Source: Gammaproteobacteria bacterium (GTDB lineage: Bacteria > Pseudomonadota > Gammaproteobacteria > Pseudomonadales > Oleiphilaceae). From it: 64,000 nt of DNA. The notes under the pieces were generated by a model, which was given only the letters and a program-made list of their open reading frames with translations, was not told where the DNA came from and searched no databases. The position numbers and the translations under genes were made by a program. How positions within the stretch are numbered: position 1 is the stretch's first letter; each line of letters opens with the position of its first letter. The DNA lies in assembly GCA_002747055.1 (NCBI GenBank), contig PDSQ01000029.1, forward strand, positions 100,069 to 164,068, given 5' to 3'. This document shows positions 42,350 to 52,401 of the stretch, one piece after another.

Positions 42350-42850
42350 CTATAGATACTGATCATCTACCCAGCGAGTAACTTTTTTTGCCCAATTTGG
42401 ATTGGTGGTTACGCCCTGCTCTATCGACTCCAATATATGTTCCCGATTCAAATACATCAGGGTCGGATAACCCATGATCTGATAGCGTTCTTTTGTGATT
42501 CCCAGTTGGTCGGCGACCAGCAAATAATTTATCTTATTGGTTTTGGCAAAATCGGCAAGCTCAGATTCCTGCAGGTCGGTTGCGACGGTAAGAACAACCA
42601 AACGATCTTCGTTTTGAGCTTGGAGTCTGTTGAACTTGGGAATAGAGATCAAACAGGCGCCACAGGTCTTTGACAAAAACTCAAGCAAAACAGGCTTGCC
42701 CTGGTAGTCATCCAAATGAACGATATTACCTTGGGCATCTTTAGCCGCGATATCCGGAGCAGGTTTTCCTACCTCCATTTTTTGTTCTTTACAGCCATTG
42801 ACAGTAAAAACCAATACAACCAGTAGTAAATAGTTACATAGACACTTCAT
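42350..42850 (-). CDS. TlpA-like thioredoxin lipoprotein
   Basis: Lipobox VNGC; GKPAPDIAAKDAQGNIVHLDDYQGKPVLLEFLSKTCGACLISIPKFNRL; CGAC active site. Confidence 0.85.
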   Translation of the reverse strand: MKCLCNYLLLVVLVFTVNGCKEQKMEVGKPAPDIAAKDAQGNIVHLDDYQGKPVLLEFLSKTCGACLISIPKFNRLQAQNEDRLVVLTVATDLQESELADFAKTNKINYLLVADQLGITKERYQIMGYPTLMYLNREHILESIEQGVTTNPNWAKKVTRWVDDQYL

Positions 42851-42856
42851 GTTTTG

Positions 42857-43543
42857 TCATCCGTCTTGAGGTGACTTGTTGATCACTTCTTCACCTGCAT
42901 ACTTACCGTGCTGCAGACGAATAATACGATCACTGCGCATACCAAGGTCAGGGTTATGGGTAACCATAACAACAGTGCGCCCCTGAGTGTGCAATTCTTC
43001 CAGTAGCTTAAGCACAACGGTTTCATTCTCCGCATCCAAATTACCCGTGGGCTCATCGGCAAAAATAATCGGGGGTTGGTTGACCAGGGCACGGGCAATG
43101 CAGACACGTTGCTGCTCACCACCTGATAACTGATTGGGCAAGTGATCGATACGTGAACCCAGGCCAACTTCATCCATTACACTTTTTGCCGCTTCAATAT
43201 CGGTAACGCTGTGATAATACTGTGCCAGCATCACGTTTTCCAAAGCGGTTAGATAAGGGATAAGGTGAAACTGCTGAAAAACCAAACCAATTTTTCGGGA
43301 GCGGAAAATACGACGGGCTTCTTCATCGAGTTCGACGGTGTCCACCCCATCCAGAATGACATTTCCAGAAGTCGCTGTATCCAGCAGCGTAAGAATATTC
43401 ATTAACGTGGTTTTACCCGAACCCGAAGCACCCATAATGGCAATAAACTCACCAGAATGAACCTTGATACTGATATTGTCTAACGCCGCGACACTGCCAA
43501 AATGCTTACAAAGGTTTTGTGTTTCAATGACAACATCAGACAC
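42857..43543 (-). CDS. ABC transporter ATP-binding protein (MacB/LolD-type)
   Basis: [44 protein letters not shown]. Confidence 0.92.
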   Translation of the reverse strand: MSDVVIETQNLCKHFGSVAALDNISIKVHSGEFIAIMGASGSGKTTLMNILTLLDTATSGNVILDGVDTVELDEEARRIFRSRKIGLVFQQFHLIPYLTALENVMLAQYYHSVTDIEAAKSVMDEVGLGSRIDHLPNQLSGGEQQRVCIARALVNQPPIIFADEPTGNLDAENETVVLKLLEELHTQGRTVVMVTHNPDLGMRSDRIIRLQHGKYAGEEVINKSPQDG

Positions 43544-43544
43544 T

Positions 43545-44684
43545 TTATTCTCCTTTCAATATACCTGCGGGTTGATATTTAGTCGCTTTCATTGTTGGCA
43601 TAATGACAGCGACAAACCCCGCCACGATTGACGAAACAAGGGTAATTGGCAAGACTTGATAACGCCAGTCAATATACGAATCAAAGACCGTCTTGCCCAA
43701 AATCTGGGCTAATCCAAAGCCCAGAACGAGCCCTACCACAATCGCCACAGCGGCAATCACGGCTGACTCGGTCAGAATTTGGCGAATAATCGCGTTTTTA
43801 GAGGCACCCAATGCTTTTTGCAAGGCAAACTCACGGCGTCGCTCCGATACCATCGCCGTCAGTGTCGTATTTACGCAAAGGGTCGACAGAATAAGAATAA
43901 CGACCGATACCACCCCCATCAGTATTTTTACCTTATCCAATACCTTGCCTTCGGAGTCGGACACCTTGAGTATCGGGCGAATAACATTTGTAGGCATTTC
44001 TTTTTGCAGGTTGGCGCTAAACTGATGTACCTGATTTTGGCTGTTCAATACGCTATACATCGCGTAATTGATTTGGTTCTCCTTATGCAGCCATTTCTGA
44101 ACCAGCGACAAATTGACCACCAAATAGTTGTCGGCTTCCTCACCCGACTCAATAATACCGGTAATGATCAACGGATGCGTTTTTCTACCATCGATCAAGT
44201 TAATTGTCTGGCCTATTTTGATGCCGAGTTTTGTTGCCAGTTTGGCACCTATCATGGCGCGATTTTCGTCAAAACTCACAGTTACCCAGCGACCCTTGAT
44301 TCGCCAGAATGGCACCAGCGTTTTCAGTTGAGAAAAGTCTACGCCCATAAGCACGACTTTATCCAGGTCAATACGTGCCAGACCATACAAATAGGGGCTC
44401 GAAGCGGTAATCGAATCCTCGGGTGCCAGCGCTAACGTTTTCAAATAATCCTGATCGGTCAACTGCTCACCTGATTGTGACTGAACAAATAAATTGGCCC
44501 CAAAGGTCCGCAATTCCTGGCTCATTTTGATATTGATATCGAAATAAACCGAAGCCATCGCCGTAATAATCGCAGCGCCTGTCATCAATGCCAAAAACAC
44601 GATTAAAACACGATTAAAGCGCAGACGGATGGAGCGCCAAATCAGCAATTGATGCAAAGAAGAGGAGGATTTATTGGTTGCCAT
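43545..44684 (-). CDS. FtsX-family ABC transporter permease
   Basis: Four-TM FtsX/MacB architecture; TALTAMVSERRREFALQKALGASKNAII; start MATNKSSSS. Confidence 0.88.
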   Translation of the reverse strand: MATNKSSSSLHQLLIWRSIRLRFNRVLIVFLALMTGAAIITAMASVYFDINIKMSQELRTFGANLFVQSQSGEQLTDQDYLKTLALAPEDSITASSPYLYGLARIDLDKVVLMGVDFSQLKTLVPFWRIKGRWVTVSFDENRAMIGAKLATKLGIKIGQTINLIDGRKTHPLIITGIIESGEEADNYLVVNLSLVQKWLHKENQINYAMYSVLNSQNQVHQFSANLQKEMPTNVIRPILKVSDSEGKVLDKVKILMGVVSVVILILSTLCVNTTLTAMVSERRREFALQKALGASKNAIIRQILTESAVIAAVAIVVGLVLGFGLAQILGKTVFDSYIDWRYQVLPITLVSSIVAGFVAVIMPTMKATKYQPAGILKGE

Positions 44685-45957
44685 AGAGCACCTCGACAGG
44701 ATAGAGGTTGGCAATACGCCGAGCAGGGAACCAAGTGCCAATGAGCGCGATAAGCACAGAGACAATAATGACAACGAGGGTAACTATCCAATGAAATGGA
44801 ATAAAGGAACCAAACAATGCATAGCCCATTGCCAAAGACAATAACCAGCCCGCGAAACAGCCAAGCAACCCGCCCAACAAAGCACATAAAATCGATTCAG
44901 AATAAAACAGTAAATAGACATCAGCCACGGTTGCACCCAATGCTTTCATTAAGCCGATCTCTTTTGAACGCTGCAAAATAGCATTGGTCATCAGTGAAGC
45001 GACTCCCATTGCGGCGGCCAGCAATGCCGCCAGGGTTACCATAAAGAGCAAGCTTTGAATTTTGCTGATCACCAAACCTTCAGACGCAGCAACTTGCCAG
45101 ACGGGGTTAACGACCACATTACTGAGTGCTTTTGCAAGCTGGAAAGAAATAGAAGATGCGTAAGCGGTACAGAACCACAGGTCATACTCATCGGCATCCA
45201 AAGAGTCAATATCTTCATGGGCACGCTGTGACAGTTCATTCTCAGGCACAGTCAAGGCTGACACGTTCACCTGGGCAACTTTGCCCTCCAATCCCAATAA
45301 TTTCTGTGCCAGATCAAGCGGAATAACCAGATTGTCTTCGTTTGCGTCACCAGAATTAAGTATTCCAGTGACTGTCACATCAAGAGATCGATTGCCTGAA
45401 ATATGGACGAGCGAATTTACCCCCCAACCAGTCCTCTCAGCCAGTCCCTTGCCAATCAGAGCCTGCGGTTTCTCATCATCGGGCCAGTTACCCTCAATCT
45501 GCCAATAAGACGAAATAACCTTGTTGCCGGTATGAAAATCCTCTTCATCTCGAATCGGAAGATGCTTATCAAAAAATGTACCCTGAACCATTACATTTTG
45601 GAACGGTTCTGAACCAACCGCTGCTTTGACTTCGCCTTGTATCCAGGGGGCGAAACCGACAATATTGTTACGCCAGAAAACGTCTTTAATTTGGGGTAAG
45701 TCTTTTTCAGCTAAAAAGTCTTGTGTTGTCAGCCGCTGATTGGAATCCAGCCACTTGGGCAGTGCCACCTGGCCTGCAGGTGTAATTTTGATATTCGCCC
45801 CATAGCTTTTCATCTCGTGTGAAATTTTATCGCCAATACCGATAGAAATAACCAATAGCGCGCTAATCAAGCTGGTGGCCAAAAAAACAGTGAGCACGGC
45901 CATGAGTTTGCGATTCATATCGTGGCGCCAAGATTGACGCAACATAGTCCAAAACAT
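44671..45957 (-). CDS. FtsX-family ABC transporter permease
   Basis: Four-TM architecture; TNAILQRSKEIGLMKALGATVADVYLLF. Confidence 0.88.
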   Translation of the reverse strand: MFWTMLRQSWRHDMNRKLMAVLTVFLATSLISALLVISIGIGDKISHEMKSYGANIKITPAGQVALPKWLDSNQRLTTQDFLAEKDLPQIKDVFWRNNIVGFAPWIQGEVKAAVGSEPFQNVMVQGTFFDKHLPIRDEEDFHTGNKVISSYWQIEGNWPDDEKPQALIGKGLAERTGWGVNSLVHISGNRSLDVTVTGILNSGDANEDNLVIPLDLAQKLLGLEGKVAQVNVSALTVPENELSQRAHEDIDSLDADEYDLWFCTAYASSISFQLAKALSNVVVNPVWQVAASEGLVISKIQSLLFMVTLAALLAAAMGVASLMTNAILQRSKEIGLMKALGATVADVYLLFYSESILCALLGGLLGCFAGWLLSLAMGYALFGSFIPFHWIVTLVVIIVSVLIALIGTWFPARRIANLYPVEVLYGNQ

Positions 45958-45959
45958 AA

Positions 45960-47405
45960 TTACTCCTCAATATAGGCCAATGGATCATTGCGGAAAGTTT
46001 CATAGGACGCCTTGGTGGTAAAGAAATAGGCTTTGGTTCCATATTGGTATTGGTACTTGGCTTCTGTATTGATCAGGGTTTCCCCATTGATAGGATCGGT
46101 CACTTCGATGGATACTATGTCATCGAAGTAACGAAGACCTTCCTCCAATGCTTTTTCAGAGATAATAAATTCTTTATCGGTTTGTTCCCAGGCTGTAATC
46201 GGTATCGGATTGCAGCCGCCTTTGCGTCCAATAGAGGGTATGAAAATATGTACGCCACAGGCCAGGCAAATCACATTGTTACCTTCTTTGGCATACCCTG
46301 CGTCGCCACACAACATACAGGCATCGAAAACGACACCATATTTGGTCTGATCAGGATTGCTGCGGATAATAAAGAAGCGCACCTGTTTACCATCGCTGCT
46401 CACCCAGGAAAACCGATGTAATTCACCGTCTTCAAATTGATGCTCTTCAAAACTCAAATGCACAGCGCGGTCAGCGCCTAATTTCACTGCCGTCGCGGGA
46501 CTTCGTTCGACTGGTTTTGACGCAACCAGATCCCACCACAACAGAATGGCAAACAGTGCAACAGACAGTGTCAGTAGGCGTTTAAAACGCCCCTGAAGCG
46601 TTTGCTGCGTTGCAAGGGCAAGTCGTTTTTCAATGGCATCCGTTGCAGCACAAGTGGTAATAAAGGCCGGTTGCACCTGCATTTTCCAAAAATAGCCCAG
46701 CAAACCACAAAAACATAACAAGACCAGATAAGGGTAAGCCCAGATATAATAATTGACTTTGGCAATGTAGCTAAGGTCAAGCACCGCAAGTAGGTGCGTG
46801 TTGAGTTTTATCATTACCAGCATCCATTCGCCGGATAAAGGCAGCATCGCTACACAGGCAAACCCTATAATCAGCAGATAACGACTGACTTTAGATAATT
46901 TAAACACTGACTGTAATGAAAAACTTACCAGAAGAACCAATATAAATCCCAGAATTGGCATCAGCGCATTGAGCACCATTTCGGTGTTGATGACACTGGT
47001 ACTCGAAAGCATGCTTAGTTGACTTGTCCTTGTCCAAAAATAACTGGCACAGAAAAAAATCAACAGGATTATTGCATGAATAAAAACAAAAAAGCCTTTG
47101 CTGGCATACAATCTATCGAGACTTTCTTCTGACTTTCTGGTGAATAGTGTCCAAACACCGTAGGTAGCAACAATTGAATAGGTCATAAGTGCGATACTGG
47201 AAATCAGGAGAATCCATTTTTGTCGCCAGGGCAACAAAAGGAAAAAAGCCGAACCAGCAAAAATACCCAGTAAACTGACAATAATTTGTGTTTGATAGGA
47301 ACGTGGTTTTATTTGGGTAAAAATCAGTCCCGATAAGAATGCAGGCAACAGGAAATAAATAATGAATTGTGAAAGGTAAAAGCTCATAAAATGCCTAAAC
47401 ACCAA
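45960..47405 (-). CDS. DUF2318 (Fe-S-containing) membrane protein
   Basis: Many TMs; C-terminal CMLCGDAGYAKEGNNVICLACGVHIFIPSIGRKGGCNPIPI; matches Cj1660-type gene position. Confidence 0.83.
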   Translation of the reverse strand: MVFRHFMSFYLSQFIIYFLLPAFLSGLIFTQIKPRSYQTQIIVSLLGIFAGSAFFLLLPWRQKWILLISSIALMTYSIVATYGVWTLFTRKSEESLDRLYASKGFFVFIHAIILLIFFCASYFWTRTSQLSMLSSTSVINTEMVLNALMPILGFILVLLVSFSLQSVFKLSKVSRYLLIIGFACVAMLPLSGEWMLVMIKLNTHLLAVLDLSYIAKVNYYIWAYPYLVLLCFCGLLGYFWKMQVQPAFITTCAATDAIEKRLALATQQTLQGRFKRLLTLSVALFAILLWWDLVASKPVERSPATAVKLGADRAVHLSFEEHQFEDGELHRFSWVSSDGKQVRFFIIRSNPDQTKYGVVFDACMLCGDAGYAKEGNNVICLACGVHIFIPSIGRKGGCNPIPITAWEQTDKEFIISEKALEEGLRYFDDIVSIEVTDPINGETLINTEAKYQYQYGTKAYFFTTKASYETFRNDPLAYIEE

Positions 47406-47627
47406 GTACAGTTAAACAGTAATAAGAATCATACTAACTAGACAGACAATCGCAAACTATACGATGCTTACTATCATTAAGCTATTAATATTGGGCTACG
47501 AATTATATTGGGCTACAAAAACTAAAATACGCTGAAAAACAGCACCAGAGAAATACAAGACAACACAAATAACAATGCACCCGCATCAGCAAGTGCATTA
47601 TTATTACTCGATAAAAAAACGCTAATA

Positions 47628-48149
47628 TTAAGGCTTGGGTGCGCCTAGATATTTAAAGGTATAACTTGCATCAAATGGCTTAAACCATTTGCCAACTCCA
47701 GTTTCTTTGTCAGTGTGGCGCAGCAATTCAGTGACAGGTGGTTTGATAGTCCACGTCAGTTTGTAATTACCGACACCCAACATCTTGATATTTTGACCAT
47801 AGTGAGGGCCATCACTGGCAACCATTGGCATCAAAGTACCTGACTTGGTCTTGCCAGTGTCAGTATTGGTGAGTTTATAGTCAATTGTCAGGTAAGGAAC
47901 CCATTCGCCTGCACCCAGACCATTGACATTGCCTTTGGTCGCATGAATATCGGCTTCCAGATGAACATCTGATTGAGAAGCTGGACGCATCAAACCTTGT
48001 GGCTCCATGGTAATTGGCTGCAAATAAACTGCCGCAATTTCCATATTGTTCATCATGACAGCCTCACCAATTGGCACTTCACCGGCAACGACAGCAGTAG
48101 TGCCCACTGCACTGATTACCAAACCAGATAACAAAAGTTTTTTCATAAA
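47628..48149 (-). CDS. P19/FetP-like periplasmic iron-transport protein (Tp34 family)
   Basis: Signal peptide; PIGEAVMMNNMEIAAVYLQPITMEP, DVHLEADIHATKGNVNGLGAGEWVPYLTIDYKL; start MKKLLLSG chosen. Confidence 0.88.
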   Translation of the reverse strand, partial: FMKKLLLSGLVISAVGTTAVVAGEVPIGEAVMMNNMEIAAVYLQPITMEPQGLMRPASQSDVHLEADIHATKGNVNGLGAGEWVPYLTIDYKLTNTDTGKTKSGTLMPMVASDGPHYGQNIKMLGVGNYKLTWTIKPPVTELLRHTDKETGVGKWFKPFDASYTFKYLGAPKP

Positions 48150-48189
48150 AATTACTCCATTTTTGTAAAGAAATGACTTACCTTCATAA

Positions 48190-50163
48190 CTACTTATCAC
48201 GCACATCGGTACGCAGTTTTACAACAACCCATGCGACTATTGCCGCAAGAATTAACAGCACCTGTGGTGCAAGACTTTCGACATAGGGATATATTCCAAG
48301 CCATTGCACCTCTGGCACTTGTGAAACAAAGGTCGGCGAAACCAGCTTGCCTTCAACCAACTCCATAACACCCTTACCGGCGAAGATAAAAGCCATCACG
48401 TACATAAAAACGCCGGTAAACATAAAAAAGGGCTTCAACGGTAACTGTATCACCGTATAACGCATGACGAAGTAAACGGCCAACAAAACTATCACGCCCA
48501 GGGCGATGCCCGCCAGAATACCCAGCAAACCACCTCCGGGAACACCTGACGACAGCGCAAAATAAAACAACACTGTTTCCGCACCTTCTCGATAAATTGC
48601 CAGAAAACTGGCCAGCCAGAGACCGATAATGGAACCTTTTGTCAGTGAACTGCTCAGTTTGTTTCTCAGATACGCTTGCCACTGGCGCGCCTCGATCTTG
48701 GACAACAGCCAGTAACTCATATAGAACAAGACGACCGTGGCAAGCAACATGGTCACGCCTTCCAGAATTTCTCGACTTACCCCCGAACTGGTAAACACAA
48801 GTTTAAAAATATAGGCGGTAATCAAGCTGGCAATTAAACCAACGCCGACGGATTGTTTAACCACCCACATTTTATCTTTATGATCATTCTTAACCAGATA
48901 GGCCGCGATGGCTGCAACGACCAGCATTGCCTCCAGACCTTCTCGCAACAGAATCAGAAAAGATTGAATGACGACCTCCCAAAAAGTTTCAGGTCCATCG
49001 CTCAACTGAACTGCGGCTCGCTCCAAATCCTGTTGCAGTGCATTGCGTACATTAACCACTTCTCTGACTGGCGAATTGGCCGACATCAAGCTGACAATAC
49101 GCGTAAAGTAAGATTCCAGTTTTGCCTTGAAGTCACTATCTCGGGCGCCAATCGCCCCCTCATACCCGGTTGCTTCGAAGACATCGAAATAGGTATCTTG
49201 TACACTGTCGATAGCAGCATCGGCATCACCGGCTTTATAACGGGCAATGGCCGTATCCATTGCACCCAGTATTTGCTGATTCACAGTCTTCCAATCACCA
49301 GACGCGCCTTCTTTGTCGGTATTGCTGGTGGCTTGTGATGCCTGCATTGGCTCCGTGTCAGGGCTGCTTGACGAAACACCAGCCGCTTGTGATGAATCCG
49401 TTTTTCCCGGCAACCCTGGCAACGCTTCACTGAGTAACTGAGTCAGGAGATAACCTTGATAGGCCACTTGTTTAATCTGCTTTTGACGCTCCGGCGCCGC
49501 TTGCGGATTAAGATCAATCTGACGCGCCATCTCTGTCAGATAGCCAAGAATATCGGTATTCGCTTCTTTTTTGCCATGCTTATCTAAACTGTCCGACAAT
49601 CCAGAGTTTTTGTATTCAAACAAGGCTTGATTGATGGTCGCCAAGGCTTCTTCTTGCTCATTGGTTTTATACGACCAAACGGCACCATTGATAAGATTAT
49701 TGAGACTGTTCGCCAGTCGCTGCCACTCTGGAGCGATGGTACTGGCGTTAAAATCATTGTCTTGCGCCACCAGTTGATGCCCTTGCTCCAGTTTTTCCGG
49801 CAAGGAATCGATCTCGTTTTTTAACCAGGCGATTTCTTTTTCAACCGTTTCTACTGGGGCTTTTTTTGCTATCAGGGCTCGGATCTCGCCAAATTTTGCT
49901 TCCAGTTCGGCACTGTATTTAGCGGAATAATTAATTCTGATTGGGCCTTCTATACCTTCGTAAACACTGAAGTAGGCCATTTGAACACCGCGTTTGGCAT
50001 CAGCGACATTTCCAGATTGATACAAGGAGAGTGCCTGATCCAAACGCTGACCGATATCATCAGCCGCCGCTTGATAGTCGACCTGGGCGGCCAAGCAAAG
50101 AGATGAAAAGACGACCAAAACCACAATGGCCAGTGAACGATACAACGAATAAAAACGTTTCAT
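48190..50163 (-). CDS. FTR1 family iron permease with periplasmic N-terminal domain
   Basis: ILLREGLEAMLVVAAIAAYL and YREGAETVLFYFAL (REXXE-type motifs); start MKRFYSLYRS chosen over 50208. Confidence 0.9.
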   Translation of the reverse strand: MKRFYSLYRSLAIVVLVVFSSLCLAAQVDYQAAADDIGQRLDQALSLYQSGNVADAKRGVQMAYFSVYEGIEGPIRINYSAKYSAELEAKFGEIRALIAKKAPVETVEKEIAWLKNEIDSLPEKLEQGHQLVAQDNDFNASTIAPEWQRLANSLNNLINGAVWSYKTNEQEEALATINQALFEYKNSGLSDSLDKHGKKEANTDILGYLTEMARQIDLNPQAAPERQKQIKQVAYQGYLLTQLLSEALPGLPGKTDSSQAAGVSSSSPDTEPMQASQATSNTDKEGASGDWKTVNQQILGAMDTAIARYKAGDADAAIDSVQDTYFDVFEATGYEGAIGARDSDFKAKLESYFTRIVSLMSANSPVREVVNVRNALQQDLERAAVQLSDGPETFWEVVIQSFLILLREGLEAMLVVAAIAAYLVKNDHKDKMWVVKQSVGVGLIASLITAYIFKLVFTSSGVSREILEGVTMLLATVVLFYMSYWLLSKIEARQWQAYLRNKLSSSLTKGSIIGLWLASFLAIYREGAETVLFYFALSSGVPGGGLLGILAGIALGVIVLLAVYFVMRYTVIQLPLKPFFMFTGVFMYVMAFIFAGKGVMELVEGKLVSPTFVSQVPEVQWLGIYPYVESLAPQVLLILAAIVAWVVVKLRTDVRDK

Positions 50164-50254
50164 AAGCTTTTCTTCATACACTAGAATTAGTCTGTGGTAT
50201 CTCGGCACATTCGACAGGGTTTGTCAGTACCGATAAACTTAACGCCTTCTAATG

Positions 50255-50290
50255 TAATTAATAACAATCTCAATGTAAATGATAATTACT
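50255..50290 (-). promoter_or_regulatory. Candidate Fur-box upstream of the FTR1 gene
   Basis: AT-rich stretch taattaataacaatctcaatgtaaatgataattact containing AAATGATAATTA, by-eye resemblance to the Fur consensus GATAATGATAATCATTATC. Confidence 0.4.
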
Positions 50291-51164
50291 CCCTGCCGTC
50301 GGAAAATCCTCGATACCATCGAAAAACAAGCACTAAAACCAGCAAAACAACCAAACCTGCAACCCAACGAATCATATACTTTTGCTGCCTGTCTGTCTTC
50401 TTGGTTGCTTGTATCTTATGCTCCGTGGTTTGTTGCAATGCGTCTTTCAAATATTGTACTTTCTTTTCGACCTTCTCGGCAGGTTTACTTTGTTGAATGT
50501 TTTTATACAGGCTATCAAAAGCCTGCTCAACAACCAGTTTGTAATCAAGCGACAGACTGGCTTCCAATTCTGACAATTGCCAGTGTCGATAGAAATTTTC
50601 CCGAATTAATTCGAGTGCCTGATCGATGTTGGAGTTCCGGTACTGAATCAATACCTGGTCCAATCCATCACTTAGCGCGGCGATAGCTTCACTGTAATTT
50701 TTGTTTTCTATGCGTTCCGCTTCTTTCTCCGCCAAGTGTTTTGCTTTTTCTCTCAGCAATTTCGGTGTTAACGGTAAACCAGGCAAGGTTTTGACAATAT
50801 CGGTTTTAATTCCGTTGACGAGGCTGGTAATTTTTTCACTATGATTTCCTTCACTTGCCAGCAATCTCGATAGTTCGAAGAATTTCCGGTTTATTTCTTC
50901 GGCATGTTGCATACTGTAATTGGTGCGAATGGCAGCCTCTAAATCAGAATTTCGATAGTATAGGAAATGGGTATTTTTCGATTCCGCCAACGCATTTTCT
51001 CTCTCACCTTTTTGATAAAGGGTTTCTGACTTATCCAACCCCCTGTTTATATGGTCGATCAGTTTCTTCCAATGCGGTAAAACATCGCTTTCTGCCATCG
51101 CCATCTGGCTGTAACCCGCCACCAATAACAACACGATGGCAGTCATCCTGATTAAAAAAAACAT
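50286..51164 (-). CDS. Stand-alone FTR1-periplasmic-domain-like protein with C-terminal TM anchor
   Basis: LYQKGERENALAESKNTHFLYYRNSDLEAAIRTNYSMQHAEEINRKFFELSRLLA parallels LYQSGNVADAKRGVQMAYFSVYEGIEGPIRINYSAKYSAELEAKFGEIRALIA of the FTR1 gene; C-terminal YMIRWVAGLVVLLVLVLVFRWYRG; no REXXE permease helices. Confidence 0.75.
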   Translation of the reverse strand: MFFLIRMTAIVLLLVAGYSQMAMAESDVLPHWKKLIDHINRGLDKSETLYQKGERENALAESKNTHFLYYRNSDLEAAIRTNYSMQHAEEINRKFFELSRLLASEGNHSEKITSLVNGIKTDIVKTLPGLPLTPKLLREKAKHLAEKEAERIENKNYSEAIAALSDGLDQVLIQYRNSNIDQALELIRENFYRHWQLSELEASLSLDYKLVVEQAFDSLYKNIQQSKPAEKVEKKVQYLKDALQQTTEHKIQATKKTDRQQKYMIRWVAGLVVLLVLVLVFRWYRGFSDGRE

Positions 51165-51329
51165 ACACTCGCCTCCAAATCGCGCAATGGGACAATTAGT
51201 CAATAGCAATCAATAATGTGCTTGTTATCTTACGATCCAGCAAAGCACGACTTTCCCAATCCAGTGACAATGATATTATCCGATTTGAGCTCTTTTAAAC
51301 AGCTATCCGCAAGCGTCCGAGGCCTTTTG

Positions 51330-52154
51330 TCAAAATGTCCAAAATGCCTCGATGTGCTGCCAGTATTCCGGAAAAACAAAAATATTGTTATGGTCGGCAT
51401 TGGGTAATCTGACTATTTCGGTCTGGCCCAGCCATTTATCTGCCAATGCTTCGCCATGTGCCGGTGGTACGATTTTGTCCAATCCGGCCAACAGGAATAA
51501 CGCAGGTAATCGCAAAAGTGGCGCGCGTGAGATAGATTCGAATTTTTGTCTCAGAAGAAGATCTACAGGCATCAACGGAAAAAGGTGTTTTACCACATTG
51601 GTCAAACTGTCAAATGGAGTGACCAAAACCGCACTTTGCAACGGTCTTTGGCTGGCCAGATACACAGCGACACCAGAGCCCAAACTACGCCCCATCACAT
51701 GTATTTGCTCAGGGTGCACGCCTTCGTATTCGACTAGGTGATCATATATCGCAAGCGCATCGGAAAACAGGTTTTTCTCCGAAGGGAGACCTTCAGACTC
51801 GCCATAACTCCGATAATTGAAAAGTGCATATGTTCTTTTTCGATTAGAAAGGCGATTGAAATACTCAACATTGAATGAAACTTCCTCACCATTTCCTCCG
51901 AAATAAAGAATGATCTGATCACTCTTCAAGTTTCTGTTTCCTATCAACCATCCATGAAGGTTTATCTGTCCATTAGGGATCACATACTCCCATGGAGACA
52001 ATTGCGCCTTCGTTTGTGATTCCAAGGGTTGAGGGTAGTAAATCATCTGATTTTCAACAAACCCAAACATAAACTGCGCTCCTAATTGCCAAGACCGGCC
52101 ATAACAATAAAAAACAAATCCCCATAATTCTACGCTGAAAGTGACTAGATTCAT
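51330..52154 (-). CDS. Alpha/beta hydrolase (serine aminopeptidase-like)
   Basis: ILYFGGNGEEVSFN, VMGRSLGSGVAVYLAS (GXSXG), LAGLDKIVPPAHGEALAD, NADHNNIF. Confidence 0.85.
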   Translation of the reverse strand: MNLVTFSVELWGFVFYCYGRSWQLGAQFMFGFVENQMIYYPQPLESQTKAQLSPWEYVIPNGQINLHGWLIGNRNLKSDQIILYFGGNGEEVSFNVEYFNRLSNRKRTYALFNYRSYGESEGLPSEKNLFSDALAIYDHLVEYEGVHPEQIHVMGRSLGSGVAVYLASQRPLQSAVLVTPFDSLTNVVKHLFPLMPVDLLLRQKFESISRAPLLRLPALFLLAGLDKIVPPAHGEALADKWLGQTEIVRLPNADHNNIFVFPEYWQHIEAFWTF

Positions 52155-52401
52155 CTGATTTGATTTAACCGGTTAACCCTTTATCCGTGGTTCGTTGTAC
52201 GTGATAATTGACGCGCACAATATAATCACTTCTGCCAATTATCAACACAGAAGCGTATCGAACACTTCCGAACCCTATGGCATTGACTGGAAAACACTCA
52301 CTATTTGCAATTCGCTCCATGTTCATAAAAAATAGCACCTGGTCGGTGTCTGTGATAGACGATCGATACAGATTAATTGAAATATTTAATAGAGTCTAAC
52401 C

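Noticed and set aside
43545-44774. ORF-track start of the FtsX permease at 44774, deep in the upstream gene
   Set aside because: The first 30 residues are a frame-shadow of the upstream permease; start 44684 (MATNKSSSS) is consistent with a short overlap
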